A stretch of 64,000 nt of DNA from Paraburkholderia sp. C35 (GTDB taxonomy: Bacteria; Pseudomonadota; Gammaproteobacteria; Burkholderiales; Burkholderiaceae), in the NCBI RefSeq assembly GCF_003121405.1, contig NZ_QBUY01000013.1, forward strand, positions 1 through 64,000, given 5' to 3'. How positions within the stretch are numbered: position 1 is the first letter of the stretch; each line of letters begins with the position of its first letter. A model generated the notes under the pieces. That model was not told the origin of the DNA and searched no databases. It saw only the letters and a list, made by a program, of their open reading frames with translations. Of the stretch, positions 46,701 through 56,932 are shown piece after piece. Both the position numbers and the translations under genes were made by a program.

Positions 46701-47104
46701 CCGCGCGGATTGTTCGGCATCAGCACGAGGTAGCGGCCGGCGAGCGAGATGAACGTGGTGAGGGCAGCGCCCTTGTTGCCGCGTTCTTCCTTCTCGACCT
46801 GAACGATCAGTTCCTGGCCTTCCTTGAGGGCGTCCTGGATGCGCGCGGAGCGCATGTCGATGCCTTCGCGGAAATACTGGCGAGCGACTTCCTTGAACGG
46901 GAGAAAACCGTGGCGGTCTTCACCGTAGTTGACGAAGCAGGCTTCGAGCGACGGCTCGATGCGGGTGATGATGCCCTTGTAAATATTGCCTTTGCGCTGT
47001 TCGCGCCCGGCGGTTTCGATGTCGATATCGATAAGTTTTTGCCCATCGACGATGGCAACGCGCAGTTCTTCCTGCTGCGTCGCATTGAACAACATGCGTT
47101 TCAT
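43790..47104 (-). CDS. rne: Ribonuclease E
   Basis: A 1104-residue RNase E. The N-terminal catalytic half has [20 protein letters not shown], the S1 domain, the DNase I-like core with [20 protein letters not shown], and the zinc link [14 protein letters not shown]. The C-terminal half is an Arg/Glu-rich then Pro/Ala/Val-rich disordered scaffold (many VVEP/AQPV units) that would hold the degradosome and bind RNA. The catalytic start fixes ATG 47104. Length is near that of E. coli RNase E (1061). A 750-base region upstream likely contains its regulatory leader. Confidence 0.97.
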   Translation of the reverse strand: MKRMLFNATQQEELRVAIVDGQKLIDIDIETAGREQRKGNIYKGIITRIEPSLEACFVNYGEDRHGFLPFKEVARQYFREGIDMRSARIQDALKEGQELIVQVEKEERGNKGAALTTFISLAGRYLVLMPNNPRGGGVSRRIEGDDRQELRETMSQLQLPEGMSIIARTAGIGRSAEELQWDLNYLMQLWRAIEAASQSGSQGQPMLIYLESSLVIRAIRDYFQPDIGEILIDTTEIHDQARAFMDIVMPDNVNKVKRYHDDVPLFSRFQIEHQIETAYSRTVPLPAGGAIVIDHTEALVAIDVNSARATKGADIEETATRTNLEAADEVARQLRLRDLGGLIVIDFIDMESAKSQREVEQRLKDALKHDRARVQMGKISRFGLMELSRQRLRPALSEGSHVTCPRCNGTGHIRDTESSALQVLRIIQEEAMKENTAAIHCQVPVEVTAFLLNEKRSEINKIESRFKVNVVLVPNKHLDTPHYKLERLRHDDARLDDPRASWKMAEEAARELESETGYSKRAEEVKPKQEAAVKGITPEKPAPSAPVRTPAPATVEVKPATGGFIGWLKGLFGMQPATPAPAPAPVEKTAKPARGERTERGERTGERGGDRNRNRRSGAGGRDAAAGRGEGTATQGRQGQSSQRGERQEREPREAREQRGGREQREGREPREAREARPERVERGQERTERAEAADATRGERQERAERGERRERGERAERGERRSKQQPEAAEALNEAQMDVAAQAQANLAGGATPVEEARDGEERRRRRRGRRGGRREREEEGVNVNTAADVAEAEGETAVAASAEAPVRTPEHTGRHEAQPQAVEAVESVQQQPAQEVKPVEVVVAAVATGAAVVSELHASAETPALAVEKAAKAEAIVPADEAPAVTQPAAVEAPAAVEPQAVAPVAAEPQAPAEAAAPAPVETVAAAPVVEAPAAVEPVVDPVAAAPAQEAPVEAAQPVIEAPVATQPVVEPAAEPVAQPAAEPVVAQPVVQPATEPVVEVAPAQPVAEPVAVETAPVAAAAEPQPVRTNGASASQPAQSLTTMLESAGLVWVNTDSDKLRAAQEAAAQTAKPARVPRERKALPPVDAAPMQQVETAKNPQ

Positions 47105-47857
47105 TGAACGGCTCCAGAGCGGCTCTGCCTGCCCGGGCCGACGGCACATAGGATCACCCGGCCGACGGCTTGGGCAGCGGCATGCCGCGCCTTATTGTGT
47201 TTTCACAAGCACGCTGGAGCGGGAAAGTTGGCGGGAGAATTGCCTTGAAAGGGCGCCGTCCGAAAGAAAATGGACGCGCTGCCGCAGGGCACATGCGAAC
47301 ACGGCTTCAAATAATGGCCCGACACGCCGCGGGTCCTGGCAGCCGACATGCATCAGCCTTCGTCCACGTGCGCTGCCGCGCCAGCTGGGCGCGCGTCCGG
47401 ACGGGTTCGAAGGCCGCGGTCTTGCCGCAGCGGGAAAGCTCGCTCACAACGCGCGCCTGTCCCGCTCTGGGTGTCTCGCATCATTTTGACGTCGCCATGC
47501 CCCGCACTTTCCGCGGGACGCCTCGGGCGCACGCCGTATTTTCGCTACCGGCCGCTTCGCGCTTGAGGGACATGAAAGCTGCCCTCGCCGAAGCTCGCCA
47601 GTCAAATTCTTTTTGACCAAAATTCCGTTACCGACGATGCCGACTGTGACCGAACGTGCCTGTGGGCGCCGTCCCTGCCGTGTCGTGCACCGTGCGTGCA
47701 ACTTGTTGCATCTCATTTTCAGGGCGAGCAACCAGCCCCCGGCGCAAGTAAAATGACGTTTTATCGCTTGCACCTGCGCAATCCACCCGCGATTCGGTTT
47801 AATGCGCCGATCCTATATAGTCGGCCGCCGCGGACTGCTGGGCAAATTATATTCAGA
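47105..47857. other. 753-bp region between divergent rne and rluC
   Basis: No reading frame here has the codon usage of a gene. It should hold the rne promoter and its 5' leader (RNase E controls its own mRNA through the leader in E. coli) and the rluC promoter. A TATATA at 47814-47819 is a possible -10 box for rluC. I cannot place the rne promoter. Confidence 0.5.
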
Positions 47858-48922
47858 ATGAAAGAGTTAGGCAAAACATCCCAGAAATCGGTTGCCAGTG
47901 CCGTCGCCAGCGATCAGGTCTCGATGATCGAAATCGACGACAGCGCGGCCGGTCAGCGGATCGACAATTTTCTGTTGCGCGTCTGTAAAGGCGTGCCGAA
48001 GAGTCATATTTACCGCATTCTCCGCAGTGGAGAAGTGCGTGTAAACAAGGGTCGGGTCGACGCGCAATACCGTTTGGCCTATGGCGATCTGGTGCGTGTG
48101 CCGCCCATTCGCGTCGCGAAATCGGACGCACCGGCCAGCGCGCCTGCGCCGTCTGCGAATTTTGACATCCTGTTCGAAGATGACCATATGCTGGTCATCG
48201 ACAAACCGGCGGGCGTCGCCGTGCATGGCGGCAGCGGGGTGGCGTTCGGCGTGATCGAGCAGTTGCGGGCGGCCCGTCCGCAGGCAAAGTTTCTGGAACT
48301 GGTGCACCGGCTGGATCGCGAGACTTCGGGCGTGCTGATGCTCGCCAAGAAACGCGCCGCGCTCGTCAATCTGCACGAGCAGATCCGCGAAGACCGCATG
48401 GACAAGCGCTACTACGCGTGTGTACATGGCGAATGGGCGAGCGACTGGGGCCGTCGCCGTGCCGTCAAGGAGCCGTTGCACAAGTATCTGCTGCCGGATG
48501 GCGAGCGGCGCGTGCGCGTGCAGCCGGATGGCCTGCCATCGCACACTATTTTTAATCTCGTCGACCGTTGGCCGGACTATGCGCTGCTCGAAGCGGAACT
48601 GAAAACGGGTCGGACCCATCAGATTCGTGTCCATCTGGCGCATCTTGGGCTACCGATTGTCGGCGACGCGAAGTATGGCGATTTCGCGCTGAACAAGGCG
48701 CTGGCGCGCGCGAACGCGAATCCCGGCCTCAAGCGCATGTTTTTGCACGCATACAGACTGAAGCTCACGCACCCGGCGACGGGCGAAACGCTGCAATTCC
48801 AGGCGCCGTTGCCTGCCGAGTGCAAGCGGTTCGTCGAGCAGCTGGCGGGCACGACGGGTGCTGAGGCGCAGCACGAACAACCACAAACCGAGACGAAAAC
48901 GCATGGCTCGACAGCAATTTGA
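47858..48922 (+). CDS. rluC: Ribosomal large subunit pseudouridine synthase RluC
   Basis: A 354-residue RluC/RluD-family enzyme that makes pseudouridines in 23S rRNA. An N-terminal S4 domain (IDNFLLRVCKGVPKSHIYRI) precedes the catalytic core with the Asp in LVHRLDRETSGVLMLAKK and the KTGRTHQIRVHLAHLGLPI block. The ATG at 47858 is set by family length. Its C-terminus overlaps the next gene by 20 bases. Position divergent from rne is the usual place for rluC. Confidence 0.95.
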   Translation: MKELGKTSQKSVASAVASDQVSMIEIDDSAAGQRIDNFLLRVCKGVPKSHIYRILRSGEVRVNKGRVDAQYRLAYGDLVRVPPIRVAKSDAPASAPAPSANFDILFEDDHMLVIDKPAGVAVHGGSGVAFGVIEQLRAARPQAKFLELVHRLDRETSGVLMLAKKRAALVNLHEQIREDRMDKRYYACVHGEWASDWGRRRAVKEPLHKYLLPDGERRVRVQPDGLPSHTIFNLVDRWPDYALLEAELKTGRTHQIRVHLAHLGLPIVGDAKYGDFALNKALARANANPGLKRMFLHAYRLKLTHPATGETLQFQAPLPAECKRFVEQLAGTTGAEAQHEQPQTETKTHGSTAI

Positions 48923-49562
48923 TCTGATCGTCTTCGATTGGGACGGCACCCTGATGGATTCGACCGCCCACATCACGCGCAGCATCCAGGCGGCGTGCCG
49001 CGATCTCGGGCTGCCCGTGCCCGCCGATGAAGCTGCCAGCTTCGTGATCGGACTCGGGTTGCGCGACGCGCTGCAGATTGCCGCGCCGACGCTCGATCCC
49101 GCCGACTATCCGCGTCTCGCCGAGCGCTATCGCTTCCACTATCTGGTGAAGGATCAGACCACCGAGCTTTTCACGGGTGTGCGCGAGATGCTCGCCGATC
49201 TGCGCGATCAGGGCTATCTGCTCGCCATCGCAACCGGCAAGAGCCGGGTCGGCCTGAACCGCGCGCTGGATCAGGTGCGCCTTACGAGCCTTTTCGACGG
49301 CACGCGCTGCGCCGATGAAACGTTCTCGAAACCTCATCCGGCTATGCTGCAGGAATTGACGCGTGAACTGGGGCAGGATCCCGTGCGCACCGTGATGGTC
49401 GGCGATACCACGCACGATCTGCAGATGGCGATCAACGCGGGCGTGTCGGGCATCGGCGTGACTTACGGTGCGCATCCGGCGAATACGCTGGCGGCGCTGG
49501 AGCCGAAATTCGTCGCCGACAGCATCGCGTCGCTGTCGGGCTGGCTGCGGGAGCATGCATGA
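48903..49562 (+). CDS. HAD-family phosphatase (Gph/PGP-like)
   Basis: A 219-residue HAD hydrolase with motif I DWDGTLMDS, motif II ATGKSRVGL, a Lys in TFSKPHPAML and motif IV MVGDTTHDLQMAINAG. It is similar to phosphoglycolate phosphatases, but the exact substrate is not certain. The start overlaps rluC by 20 bases and its stop overlaps the following Rieske gene (ATGA), so the genes are coupled. Confidence 0.92.
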   Translation: MARQQFDLIVFDWDGTLMDSTAHITRSIQAACRDLGLPVPADEAASFVIGLGLRDALQIAAPTLDPADYPRLAERYRFHYLVKDQTTELFTGVREMLADLRDQGYLLAIATGKSRVGLNRALDQVRLTSLFDGTRCADETFSKPHPAMLQELTRELGQDPVRTVMVGDTTHDLQMAINAGVSGIGVTYGAHPANTLAALEPKFVADSIASLSGWLREHA

Positions 49563-49951
49563 CGGACGCCGCGCAGGAGGCGGTGCGCATCTGCGCATCG
49601 GATGAACTGGTCGACGGCGGCGCGGGCGTCCGCCGCGACGCGACGTACGCCGGCGGCGATGCGGTGGTGTTTTTCGTACGCTACGACGGCGTCGCCTACG
49701 GCTATCTGAACCGCTGCGCGCATGTGCCGATGGAGTTGGACTGGAACGAGGGGCAGTTCTTCGAATCGTCCGGCTTATACTTGATGTGCGCGACACATGG
49801 CGCGATTTACGCGCCAGATACGGGCAAATGCGTGGGTGGTCCGTGCCGTGGCGGCAAACTGCGCCCCGTGCAGGTCGATGAACGTGAGACTCCCGAAGGG
49901 CGTGCCGTATTCTGGCTTCCGGATGCTGATCTGCGTCCGGCATCTGCCTGA
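49559..49951 (+). CDS. Rieske [2Fe-2S] domain protein
   Basis: A 130-residue soluble protein with a single Rieske domain. The cluster ligands are in RCAHVPMELDW and LMCATHGAIY (CxH and CxxH). It is a small ferredoxin-like electron carrier, often found in this rluC operon in Burkholderiaceae. Its ATG overlaps the stop of the HAD gene. Confidence 0.93.
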   Translation: MTDAAQEAVRICASDELVDGGAGVRRDATYAGGDAVVFFVRYDGVAYGYLNRCAHVPMELDWNEGQFFESSGLYLMCATHGAIYAPDTGKCVGGPCRGGKLRPVQVDERETPEGRAVFWLPDADLRPASA

Positions 49952-49997
49952 TTTCTCAAGATAATTCCTCAAAACTCGTTCTTTCCGGCGGAAATGC

Positions 49998-51011
49998 ATG
50001 TCCGATAATCTGACTCCTGATCCGACCGAACCGGCCGCAGCGGGCCGCACGCCGCGCAAGACTCCCACCGACGAACCAAACTGGGAACGCGCCGCGCTCG
50101 AGCGGATCGCGCTGGCAGCAGTCAACGAGCAGCGCGCGGCACGGCGCTGGCGGATTTTCTTCCGCTTTCTGTTTCTTGGCGTAATCGTCGTGATTGCGTG
50201 GGCGGTGCTCGATTTCAGCGGCGAAAAGGTGGCGACTAGCAGCGGACGTCACACGGCTTTGGTAACACTTGACGGCGAGATTGCGCCGGATACGAACGCA
50301 AACGCCGAAGATGTCGACGCGGCGCTGGCGAGTGCATTCGATGATGCCGGTACGGCTGGCGTGGTTTTGCGTTGCAATAGCCCCGGTGGCAGCCCGGTGC
50401 AGGCGGGCATTATCTACCGTGAAATTCGCCGATTGCGTGCCAAATATCCGTCTATTCCGCTCTATGTTGTGGTGAGTGACATGTGTGCGTCGGGCGGTTA
50501 CTACGCAGCTGCGGCCGCCGACAAGATCTACGTGGACAAAGCCAGTATCGTTGGTTCGATTGGCGTGCTGATGGATGGCTTCGGTTTCACTGGTCTGATG
50601 GATAAACTGGGCATTCAGCGCAGGCTGCGTACTTCCGGTGAGAACAAGGGTTTTTATGATCCGTTCTCACCCGATACGCCGAAAATGGATGAGCATGCGC
50701 AGAAAATGCTCGACGAAATCCATGCGCAATTCATCGATGCCGTGAAGCAGGGGCGCGGCAAGCGTCTGCAGGACTCACCCGATATTTTCTCAGGCCTGTT
50801 CTGGACGGGAGAGAAGAGCGTCGAACTAGGTCTCGCCGATGGCTTTGGCGACACGGATTACGTCGCGCGCGAGATCATCAAGGCGCCCGATGTTGTCGAC
50901 TACACGGTGAAGGAGAGCATCACCGATCGCGTTGCGCGCAAATTTGGCGCGGCAGTTGGCAGCGGCGCCGTGCATGCGATGGCGACAATCGGCAAGCTGA
51001 TTCTGCGATAA
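49998..51011 (+). CDS. S49-family peptidase (SppA-like)
   Basis: A 337-residue inner-membrane protease. A polar N-terminus is followed by one membrane segment (FLFLGVIVVIAWAVLDF, about 55-75) and then the S49 protease domain with the Ser in SDMCASGGYYAAAAAD and the Lys downstream (VDKASIVGSIGVLMDGFG region). SppA-type enzymes degrade cleaved signal peptides. Its size is that of the short SppA group. It follows the Rieske gene by 46 bases. Confidence 0.94.
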   Translation: MSDNLTPDPTEPAAAGRTPRKTPTDEPNWERAALERIALAAVNEQRAARRWRIFFRFLFLGVIVVIAWAVLDFSGEKVATSSGRHTALVTLDGEIAPDTNANAEDVDAALASAFDDAGTAGVVLRCNSPGGSPVQAGIIYREIRRLRAKYPSIPLYVVVSDMCASGGYYAAAAADKIYVDKASIVGSIGVLMDGFGFTGLMDKLGIQRRLRTSGENKGFYDPFSPDTPKMDEHAQKMLDEIHAQFIDAVKQGRGKRLQDSPDIFSGLFWTGEKSVELGLADGFGDTDYVAREIIKAPDVVDYTVKESITDRVARKFGAAVGSGAVHAMATIGKLILR

Positions 51012-51060
51012 GCGCCGTTTGAGGTGGTCAGCTAGAGCTGGCCACCTTCGTTTGCTTGGT

Positions 51061-51780
51061 TCAAACGGCGAGAATCAGAAAAATCGCTGGCCGCTTGTGC
51101 AGATCTGGCGCCGGCTTTTTCTTCCAGTCGGCAATCGTCCGGCTCACGATCGTTTCGCTATCCAGTGTCAGATCGACGGCGACGCATACAAGGGTCGACG
51201 GCGCGCAGGTCGCGATCAGCGTGTCGAGCAGCGCGCGGTTCCGGTACGGCGTCTCGATAAAAATCTGCGTCTGCTTGCCTTTGCGCGATTGCTGTTCGAG
51301 CTCGCGCAGGCGTTTCGCGCGTTCGTTGGCGTCGACGGGCAGATAGCCGTGAAAGGCAAAACTCTGGCCGTTTAGCCCCGACGCCATCAGCGCCAGCAGG
51401 ATCGAACTCGGCCCGACGAACGGCACCACCTTCACGCCGCGCTCATGCGCGCGCCGCACCAGCAGCGCGCCCGGATCGGCGACAGCCGGACAGCCCGCTT
51501 CCGATACGAGTCCTGCATCTGTCCCCGCGAGGATGGGTGCCAGCAGCCTGTCGATCTCGCCCGCGGGCGTATTCACGTTCAGTTCGCGAATCTCGATTTC
51601 CTGAATCGGGCGCTCGGTGCCGACTTTTTTCAGGAAGGCGCGCGTCGTCTTGGCGTTCTCGCCTATGTAATAGTGCAGTGCCGCCGCGCGGGCGCGGACG
51701 GGTGCGGGCAGGACGGCGTCGAGCGCGGTAGCGTCGCCGTCGCCCAATGTGTGCGGGATCAGGTAGAGAACGCCGCTCAT
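51061..51780 (-). CDS. Tetrapyrrole-methylase-family SAM-dependent methyltransferase (RsmI-like)
   Basis: A 239-residue RsmI-related methyltransferase. The N-terminal LYLIPHTLGDGD and the SEAGCPAVADPGALLV block correspond to the family's SAM site; FVGPSSILLALMASGLNG matches the second domain. RsmI proper methylates C1402 of 16S rRNA. This short form departs from RsmI in its N-terminus, so its exact target is uncertain. Its start overlaps the maf stop by ATGA. Confidence 0.87.
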   Translation of the reverse strand: MSGVLYLIPHTLGDGDATALDAVLPAPVRARAAALHYYIGENAKTTRAFLKKVGTERPIQEIEIRELNVNTPAGEIDRLLAPILAGTDAGLVSEAGCPAVADPGALLVRRAHERGVKVVPFVGPSSILLALMASGLNGQSFAFHGYLPVDANERAKRLRELEQQSRKGKQTQIFIETPYRNRALLDTLIATCAPSTLVCVAVDLTLDSETIVSRTIADWKKKPAPDLHKRPAIFLILAV

Positions 51781-52394
51781 TTCGCCTCCAGTAGCGGATA
51801 ACCGGCGGCGAGCAGCATGCGCGTGAGGGCGATCAGCGGCAGGCCGATCAGCGCTGTCGGATCATCGGATTCGATCGCGTCGAGCAGGGCGATGCCGAGG
51901 CCTTCCGCTTTTGCGCTGCCGGCGCAGTCGTAAGGTGTTTCGGCGCGCAGGTAGGCGTCGAGTGCGGCGTCGGACAGATTCCGGAACTGCACGCGGGTGA
52001 CGATATCGACGGCTTGCGCGTTCCCTGAATGGCTATCGAACAGGCAGAGCGCACTATGGAACAGCACTTCGCGGCCGCGCATGCCTTGCAGTTGCGCGAG
52101 CGCTTTTTCGTGCGTGCCGGGTTTGCCGATCTGCCGGCCGTCGTAGGTCGCGACCTGGTCGGAGCCGATCACGAGTGTGCGCTCGTCTGCCGACAGCCCG
52201 CCGGCAACGGCTCGCGCCTTTGCTTCTGCGAGCCGCAGCGCCGTCGCCTCGGGCGTTTCGCCTGCGCGCGGCGTCTCGTCGATGGCGGGTACGATGACGT
52301 CGAACGGGATGCGCAACCGTCCGAGCAATTCCCGCCGATACGGCGAACTCGACGCCAGAATCAGGCGGGGCGGGCGTGGGGAAGAATCCGGCAT
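51777..52394 (-). CDS. maf: Maf-like nucleotide pyrophosphatase
   Basis: A 205-residue Maf protein, a nucleoside triphosphate pyrophosphatase thought to clear modified nucleotides. The motifs ASSSPYRRELLGRL and VIGSDQVATYDGRQIGKPG are typical. The ATG at 52394 is chosen; the upstream open frame to 52454 has no family similarity. It is divergent from the yceD operon and coupled to the RsmI-like gene. Confidence 0.94.
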   Translation of the reverse strand: MPDSSPRPPRLILASSSPYRRELLGRLRIPFDVIVPAIDETPRAGETPEATALRLAEAKARAVAGGLSADERTLVIGSDQVATYDGRQIGKPGTHEKALAQLQGMRGREVLFHSALCLFDSHSGNAQAVDIVTRVQFRNLSDAALDAYLRAETPYDCAGSAKAEGLGIALLDAIESDDPTALIGLPLIALTRMLLAAGYPLLEAK

Positions 52395-52478
52395 GCTTGG
52401 GTAGAACCTTGATCTGTAAGTAAAACTGGGTGTGAAAAGGCGGGGCGCGAACACGGTCGCGCACCTGGCCTTAAGTGT

Positions 52479-52507
52479 TTGACTCGAAAAGACAAAACAG
52501 ATATGAT
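52479..52507 (+). promoter_or_regulatory. Sigma-70 promoter of the yceD-rpmF-plsX-fab operon
   Basis: TTGACT (52479-52484), a 17-base spacer and TATGAT (52502-52507) give a strong consensus promoter. Transcription would begin near 52514, leaving a leader of about 135 bases before yceD. Confidence 0.82.
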
Positions 52508-52648
52508 TTTGGGCTTTTCATCGGTATGCTTTGCCAAATGGCGCCCCGAATCGACGCGACAGGCAGTAAAAGCGCGTGGCCTCGGCGGCAATATAGAACA
52601 ACGCATAGCGGCTAACCGGCTGAAATCCTTGCCGACGCAGGAGCGCAC

Positions 52649-53287
52649 ATGACTGAACATCCTCGCAAACCTGCTGGTCTCGTCGACCCGCGCGCACTCG
52701 ACCTGTTCGAATTTGCCCGCAGTGGACGCCAGGCCGCGGGTAGCGTGCGCGTCTCGCAACTGCCGCGCATGTTAAACGAAGTCCCCGAGGAAGCGCCAGA
52801 CCGCGACACCGCGTTCACCTGGCAAGCCGAAGGGACGACGCAGCCGGAATTGCAGGACGACGGCACCGAGGGTCCGCAGCCGTATCTGAGGCTCGCGATT
52901 CACGGCGCCGCATGGCTCGAATGTCAGCGCTGCCTGTCTCCGTATGAGCAGGCATTCAACGTCGATGCGACTTACCGGATCGTCAATACCGAAGAGGAAG
53001 CTGAAGAGTTCCCTCTGGACGAGGATGAAGTCGATGTGATCGTTGGGTCACGCCAGTTCGATCTTGTCGACTTGATCGAAGAGGAATTGCTGCTTTCGTT
53101 GCCGCTCGTGCCGAAGCACGAAGTCTGTCCTGAAGTGCACGAAAGTCTCACTTCGGGCACTGCCGGGCTGGAAGGCGAAGAGGCTGTCGAGGGCGAAGTC
53201 GAAGAGGGTGAGGAACCCACGCGGCCGAATCCCTTTGCGGCACTCGAAGGCCTGAAGTCCGGCGGGTCCGGCGACAAGAAGCATTGA
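52649..53287 (+). CDS. yceD: YceD/DUF177 family protein
   Basis: A 212-residue YceD-type protein. The conserved block WLECQRCLSPYEQAFNVDATY with the CxxC pair and the following acidic region (EFPLDEDEVDVIVG) are visible. The C-terminus is longer and very acidic compared with E. coli YceD. It is linked to rpmF and 23S rRNA or L32 expression in bacteria. It starts the lipid synthesis operon here with a CAGGAG ribosome site. Confidence 0.93.
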   Translation: MTEHPRKPAGLVDPRALDLFEFARSGRQAAGSVRVSQLPRMLNEVPEEAPDRDTAFTWQAEGTTQPELQDDGTEGPQPYLRLAIHGAAWLECQRCLSPYEQAFNVDATYRIVNTEEEAEEFPLDEDEVDVIVGSRQFDLVDLIEEELLLSLPLVPKHEVCPEVHESLTSGTAGLEGEEAVEGEVEEGEEPTRPNPFAALEGLKSGGSGDKKH

Positions 53288-53400
53288 ACAGTTGCATGGG
53301 AGCGCGACAGGGCGCGCCGGGCACGATGGTTTAGCCACGTGGCCTATGGCGGTTGCCGTGCCGGGCTGTGTTAGAATTCGGAAAATTTTCAGGAGTTATC

Positions 53401-53580
53401 ATGGCAGTTCAACAAAACAAGAAGTCGCCGTCGAAGCGCGGCATGCACCGTTCGCACGACTTCCTCAACGCAGCGCCGCTGGCAGTTGAGCCGAGCACGG
53501 GTGAAGTGCATCTGCGTCACCACATCAGCCCGAACGGCTACTATCGCGGCAAGAAAGTCGTCAAGACGAAGAACGACTAA
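53401..53580 (+). CDS. rpmF: 50S ribosomal protein L32
   Basis: A 59-residue L32: [20 protein letters not shown] at the start and [19 protein letters not shown] near the end. There are no zinc-binding cysteines, the usual proteobacterial form. The CAGGAG site lies 5 bases before the ATG. Its place between yceD and plsX is conserved. Confidence 0.98.
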   Translation: MAVQQNKKSPSKRGMHRSHDFLNAAPLAVEPSTGEVHLRHHISPNGYYRGKKVVKTKND

Positions 53581-53716
53581 TCGTCTCGCATTGCGCTCCT
53601 TTGGGTTTGGCCCATTGGCGTTACGCGTGGCGATCGGCTCGCTTGACATTTTCCCGGTTCATCAAGAAGGCGGCATTCAACTGCCGCTTTTTTGTGCCTG
53701 AAATTCGTCGCATTCC

Positions 53717-54847
53717 ATGACTGTAAAGCTCACGATAGATTGCATGGGAGGCGACCACGGCCCGTCCGTGACCGTTCCCGCTGCCGTCAATTTCGTTCGC
53801 TCGCACCCCGATGCGCACCTGATGCTCGTCGGCATCGAAAGCGCGATCCGTGCCCAGCTGAAAAAGCTGAAAGCGGCCGACAATCCGGCACTCACCGTTG
53901 TTCCCGCATCCGAGATCGTCGCCATGGACGATCCCGTCGAAGTCGCGCTTCGCAAGAAGAAAGACTCGTCGATGCGCGTGGCGCTCAACCGCGTCAAGGA
54001 CGACGCGGCGCAGGCCTGTGTCTCCGCCGGCAACACCGGCGCGCTGATGGCCGTTTCCCGTTATGTTCTTAAAACGCTCCCGGGTATCGAACGCCCGGCG
54101 ATCGCGTTCGCCTTGCCCAATCCCACCGGCTACACGACCATGCTCGATCTCGGCGCGAACGTCGATTGCGAGCCGCAGCATCTGCTGCAGTGCGCAGAGA
54201 TGGGGCATGCGCTGGTTTCCGCCGTCGAAGGCAAGGAGCGTCCGAGCATCGGGCTCCTGAATATCGGCGAAGAGGTGATCAAGGGCAACGAGGTGATTAA
54301 GCGTGCGGGCGAACTGCTGCGTAGCAGCACGCTCAATTTCCGCGGCAACGTGGAAGGCAACGATATCTACAAAGGCACCGTCGACGTGATCGTCTGCGAT
54401 GGCTTCGTCGGTAACGTTGCGCTGAAGACGTCGGAAGGCCTCGCGCAGATGCTCTCCGACATCATCAAGGAAGAATTCGGTCGTTCCCTGCTGACCAAGG
54501 TGATGGCAGTGCTCGCGCTGCCCGTTCTGCTGCGCTTCAAGAGGCGTGTGGATCATCGGCAATACAACGGCGCGGCGCTGCTCGGCCTGCGCGGGCTGGT
54601 GATCAAGAGCCACGGCTCGGCGGACGCCTACGCGTTTGAGTGGGCAATCAAACGCGGGTATGATGCCGTCAAAAATGGCGTGCTGGAACGTCTTGCTCGC
54701 GCGATGGAGGAGAACGCGGGTTCACTCGAACAGGCGAAGCGCGAGGCCGGCGGTGCAGGTTCCGCAAGCCAGGTGGCGAGCCCGATCGCGGGTCCGGTTT
54801 CCGGACAGCCGGCCGAGCCCTTTAGCGCACAATCCTCGAAGGCATAA
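53717..54847 (+). CDS. plsX: Phosphate acyltransferase PlsX
   Basis: A 376-residue PlsX that makes acyl-phosphate from acyl-ACP for phospholipid synthesis. The start [19 protein letters not shown] is diagnostic, with [19 protein letters not shown] and [16 protein letters not shown] further on. The stop overlaps the ATG of fabH by one base (TAATG). The C-terminus has a Ser/Ala/Gly/Pro-rich tail of about 35 residues beyond the fold. Confidence 0.97.
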   Translation: MTVKLTIDCMGGDHGPSVTVPAAVNFVRSHPDAHLMLVGIESAIRAQLKKLKAADNPALTVVPASEIVAMDDPVEVALRKKKDSSMRVALNRVKDDAAQACVSAGNTGALMAVSRYVLKTLPGIERPAIAFALPNPTGYTTMLDLGANVDCEPQHLLQCAEMGHALVSAVEGKERPSIGLLNIGEEVIKGNEVIKRAGELLRSSTLNFRGNVEGNDIYKGTVDVIVCDGFVGNVALKTSEGLAQMLSDIIKEEFGRSLLTKVMAVLALPVLLRFKRRVDHRQYNGAALLGLRGLVIKSHGSADAYAFEWAIKRGYDAVKNGVLERLARAMEENAGSLEQAKREAGGAGSASQVASPIAGPVSGQPAEPFSAQSSKA

Positions 54848-55836
54848 TGGCTCAATCCACTACCTATTCCCGCGTGCTGGGCACGGGCAGCTATCTGCCG
54901 CCCAACCGCGTTTCCAATCAGGAACTGGCCGAACGTCTCGCAAAGCAGGGTGTCGAGACGAGTGACGAATGGATCGTGGCCCGTACGGGCATCCACGCAC
55001 GACACTTCGCCGAACCTGATGTCACCACCAGCGACCTCGCGCTGATCGCGTCGCAACGCGCGATCGAAGCCGCTGATGTCGATCCGCAATCCATCGATCT
55101 CATCATCGTCGCCACGTCGACGCCGGACTTCGTGTTTCCGAGCACGGCGTGTCTGCTGCAGAACAAGCTGGGCATCAAAAACAACGGCGCGGCATTCGAC
55201 GTGCAGGCCGTCTGCTCAGGTTTTGCCTATGCCGTTGCGACGGCTGACAGCTTCATCCGAAGCGGGCAACATCGTACTGCGCTGGTGATCGGTGCTGAAA
55301 CGTTCTCGCGCATTCTCGATTTCAACGACCGCACCACCTGCGTGCTGTTCGGCGACGGCGCGGGCGCAGTCATCCTGCAGGCGTCGGATGAGCCGGGCGT
55401 GTTGTCGAGCGCGTTGCACGCGGACGGCAGCCACTCGAACATCCTGTGTACGCCGGGCAATGTGAACGGCGGCATCGTGCAAGGCAGCGCATTCCTGCAT
55501 ATGGACGGTCAGGCCGTGTTCAAGCTCGCTGTCAACGTGCTGGAGAAGGTGGCGATCGAGGCATTGCAGAAGGCAGATCTTCAGCCGGAGCAGATCGACT
55601 GGCTGATCCCGCACCAGGCCAATATCCGCATCATGCAGAGCACGTGCCGCAAGCTCGGCCTGCCGCAGGAACGGATGGTCGTGACGGTGCACGAACATGG
55701 CAATACGTCGGCCGCGTCGATTCCGCTCGCGCTCGCCGTCGCCGTTCGCGACGGACGCATCCAGCGCGGTCACAACGTGCTGATCGAAGGCGTCGGCGGC
55801 GGCGTTACGTGGGGCGCGTCGGTCATCCGCATGTGA
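54847..55836 (+). CDS. fabH: 3-oxoacyl-ACP synthase III
   Basis: A 329-residue FabH, which starts fatty-acid synthesis by condensing acetyl-CoA with malonyl-ACP. The catalytic Cys is in [17 protein letters not shown], His in [11 protein letters not shown] and Asn in [14 protein letters not shown]. Length is normal. It is translationally coupled with plsX. Confidence 0.98.
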   Translation: MAQSTTYSRVLGTGSYLPPNRVSNQELAERLAKQGVETSDEWIVARTGIHARHFAEPDVTTSDLALIASQRAIEAADVDPQSIDLIIVATSTPDFVFPSTACLLQNKLGIKNNGAAFDVQAVCSGFAYAVATADSFIRSGQHRTALVIGAETFSRILDFNDRTTCVLFGDGAGAVILQASDEPGVLSSALHADGSHSNILCTPGNVNGGIVQGSAFLHMDGQAVFKLAVNVLEKVAIEALQKADLQPEQIDWLIPHQANIRIMQSTCRKLGLPQERMVVTVHEHGNTSAASIPLALAVAVRDGRIQRGHNVLIEGVGGGVTWGASVIRM

Positions 55837-55933
55837 GGACGGCGCGCGGCGGCGCCTGAGTGCGCCGCGCCGAATGGCGCGCGTGCCCGAGCCGCGTGCC
55901 GCCCACATCTGAACTCATCGAATTGGGGATGAT

Positions 55934-56866
55934 ATGAAATTTGCGTTCGTTTTTCCGGGGCAGGGCTCGCAGTCTGTTGGCATGCTCAACGCATTCGCCG
56001 ACAACGCGATCGTGCGCGAAACCCTCCAGGAAGCGTCCGACGCGCTCGATCAGGACATCGGCAAGCTGATCGCCGAAGGCCCGGCTGAAGATCTGAATCT
56101 CACCACCAACACCCAACCCGTGATGTTGACGGCTGCTTACGCGATCTTTCGCGCATGGCAGGCGGCGGGTGGTCCTGCGCCTACAATCGTGGCCGGCCAC
56201 AGCCTCGGCGAATACACAGCGCTGGTCGCTGCTGGCGCGCTGAAGTTTCGCGACGCGGTGCCGCTCGTGCGTTTCCGCGCACAGGCCATGCAGAACGCAG
56301 TGCCCGTCGGTCAGGGCGGCATGGCCGCTATCCTCGGCCTCGATGACGACACCGTGCGCGAAGTCTGCAAGGAAGCATCGGCTGCGGGTGTGGTCGAAGC
56401 GGTCAACTTCAATGCGCCTGCGCAAGTCGTGATCGCCGGCCATAAGGCTGCCGTTGAAAAAGCGTGCGAAGTGGCAAAGGCCAAGGGCGCAAAGCGCGCG
56501 CTGCCGTTGCCCGTGTCGGCGCCATTCCATTCGTCGCTGCTCAAGCCCGCGTCGGATCAGCTGCGCGAGTATCTGGCGAGCGTCGATGTGCAGGTGCCGT
56601 CCATTCCCGTCATCAACAACGTCGATGTCGCCATCGTCAACGAACCGGCCGGTATCAAGGACGCACTGGTGCGTCAGGCAGCAGGTGCCGTGCGCTGGGT
56701 CGAATGCGTGCAGTCGATCGCGCAGCAGGGCGTGACCAATGTGATCGAATGCGGTCCGGGCAAGGTGCTGGCGGGTCTGACCAAGCGTATCGACGGCAAT
56801 CTGGTCGGCGCGTCGATCGTCGATCCCGCTTCGCTCGATGAAGTGCTGAAAGTCGTCACGGCTTAA
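55934..56866 (+). CDS. fabD: Malonyl-CoA:ACP transacylase
   Basis: A 310-residue FabD that loads malonyl groups onto ACP. The nucleophile elbow is GHSLGEYTALVAAGAL, the acid-binding Arg is in LVRFRAQAM and the catalytic His region is PVSAPFHSSLLKPA. It begins FAFVFPGQGSQSVGM. GGGG lies before the ATG. Confidence 0.98.
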   Translation: MKFAFVFPGQGSQSVGMLNAFADNAIVRETLQEASDALDQDIGKLIAEGPAEDLNLTTNTQPVMLTAAYAIFRAWQAAGGPAPTIVAGHSLGEYTALVAAGALKFRDAVPLVRFRAQAMQNAVPVGQGGMAAILGLDDDTVREVCKEASAAGVVEAVNFNAPAQVVIAGHKAAVEKACEVAKAKGAKRALPLPVSAPFHSSLLKPASDQLREYLASVDVQVPSIPVINNVDVAIVNEPAGIKDALVRQAAGAVRWVECVQSIAQQGVTNVIECGPGKVLAGLTKRIDGNLVGASIVDPASLDEVLKVVTA

Positions 56867-56932
56867 ACGTCTATCTGACAGCAGCAAAGAATCAAACAGC
56901 CCTGCGTGAACGGGGCATTGTGGAAAGCAACG

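Noticed and set aside
43364..47107. 1247-residue plus-strand open frame
   Set aside because: It lies antisense to rne and moaA and its composition mirrors their GC-rich codons; no family features.
47170..47616. Open frames upstream of rne
   Set aside because: Arg/Ser-rich with no start signal or homology; the region is better explained as regulatory leader.
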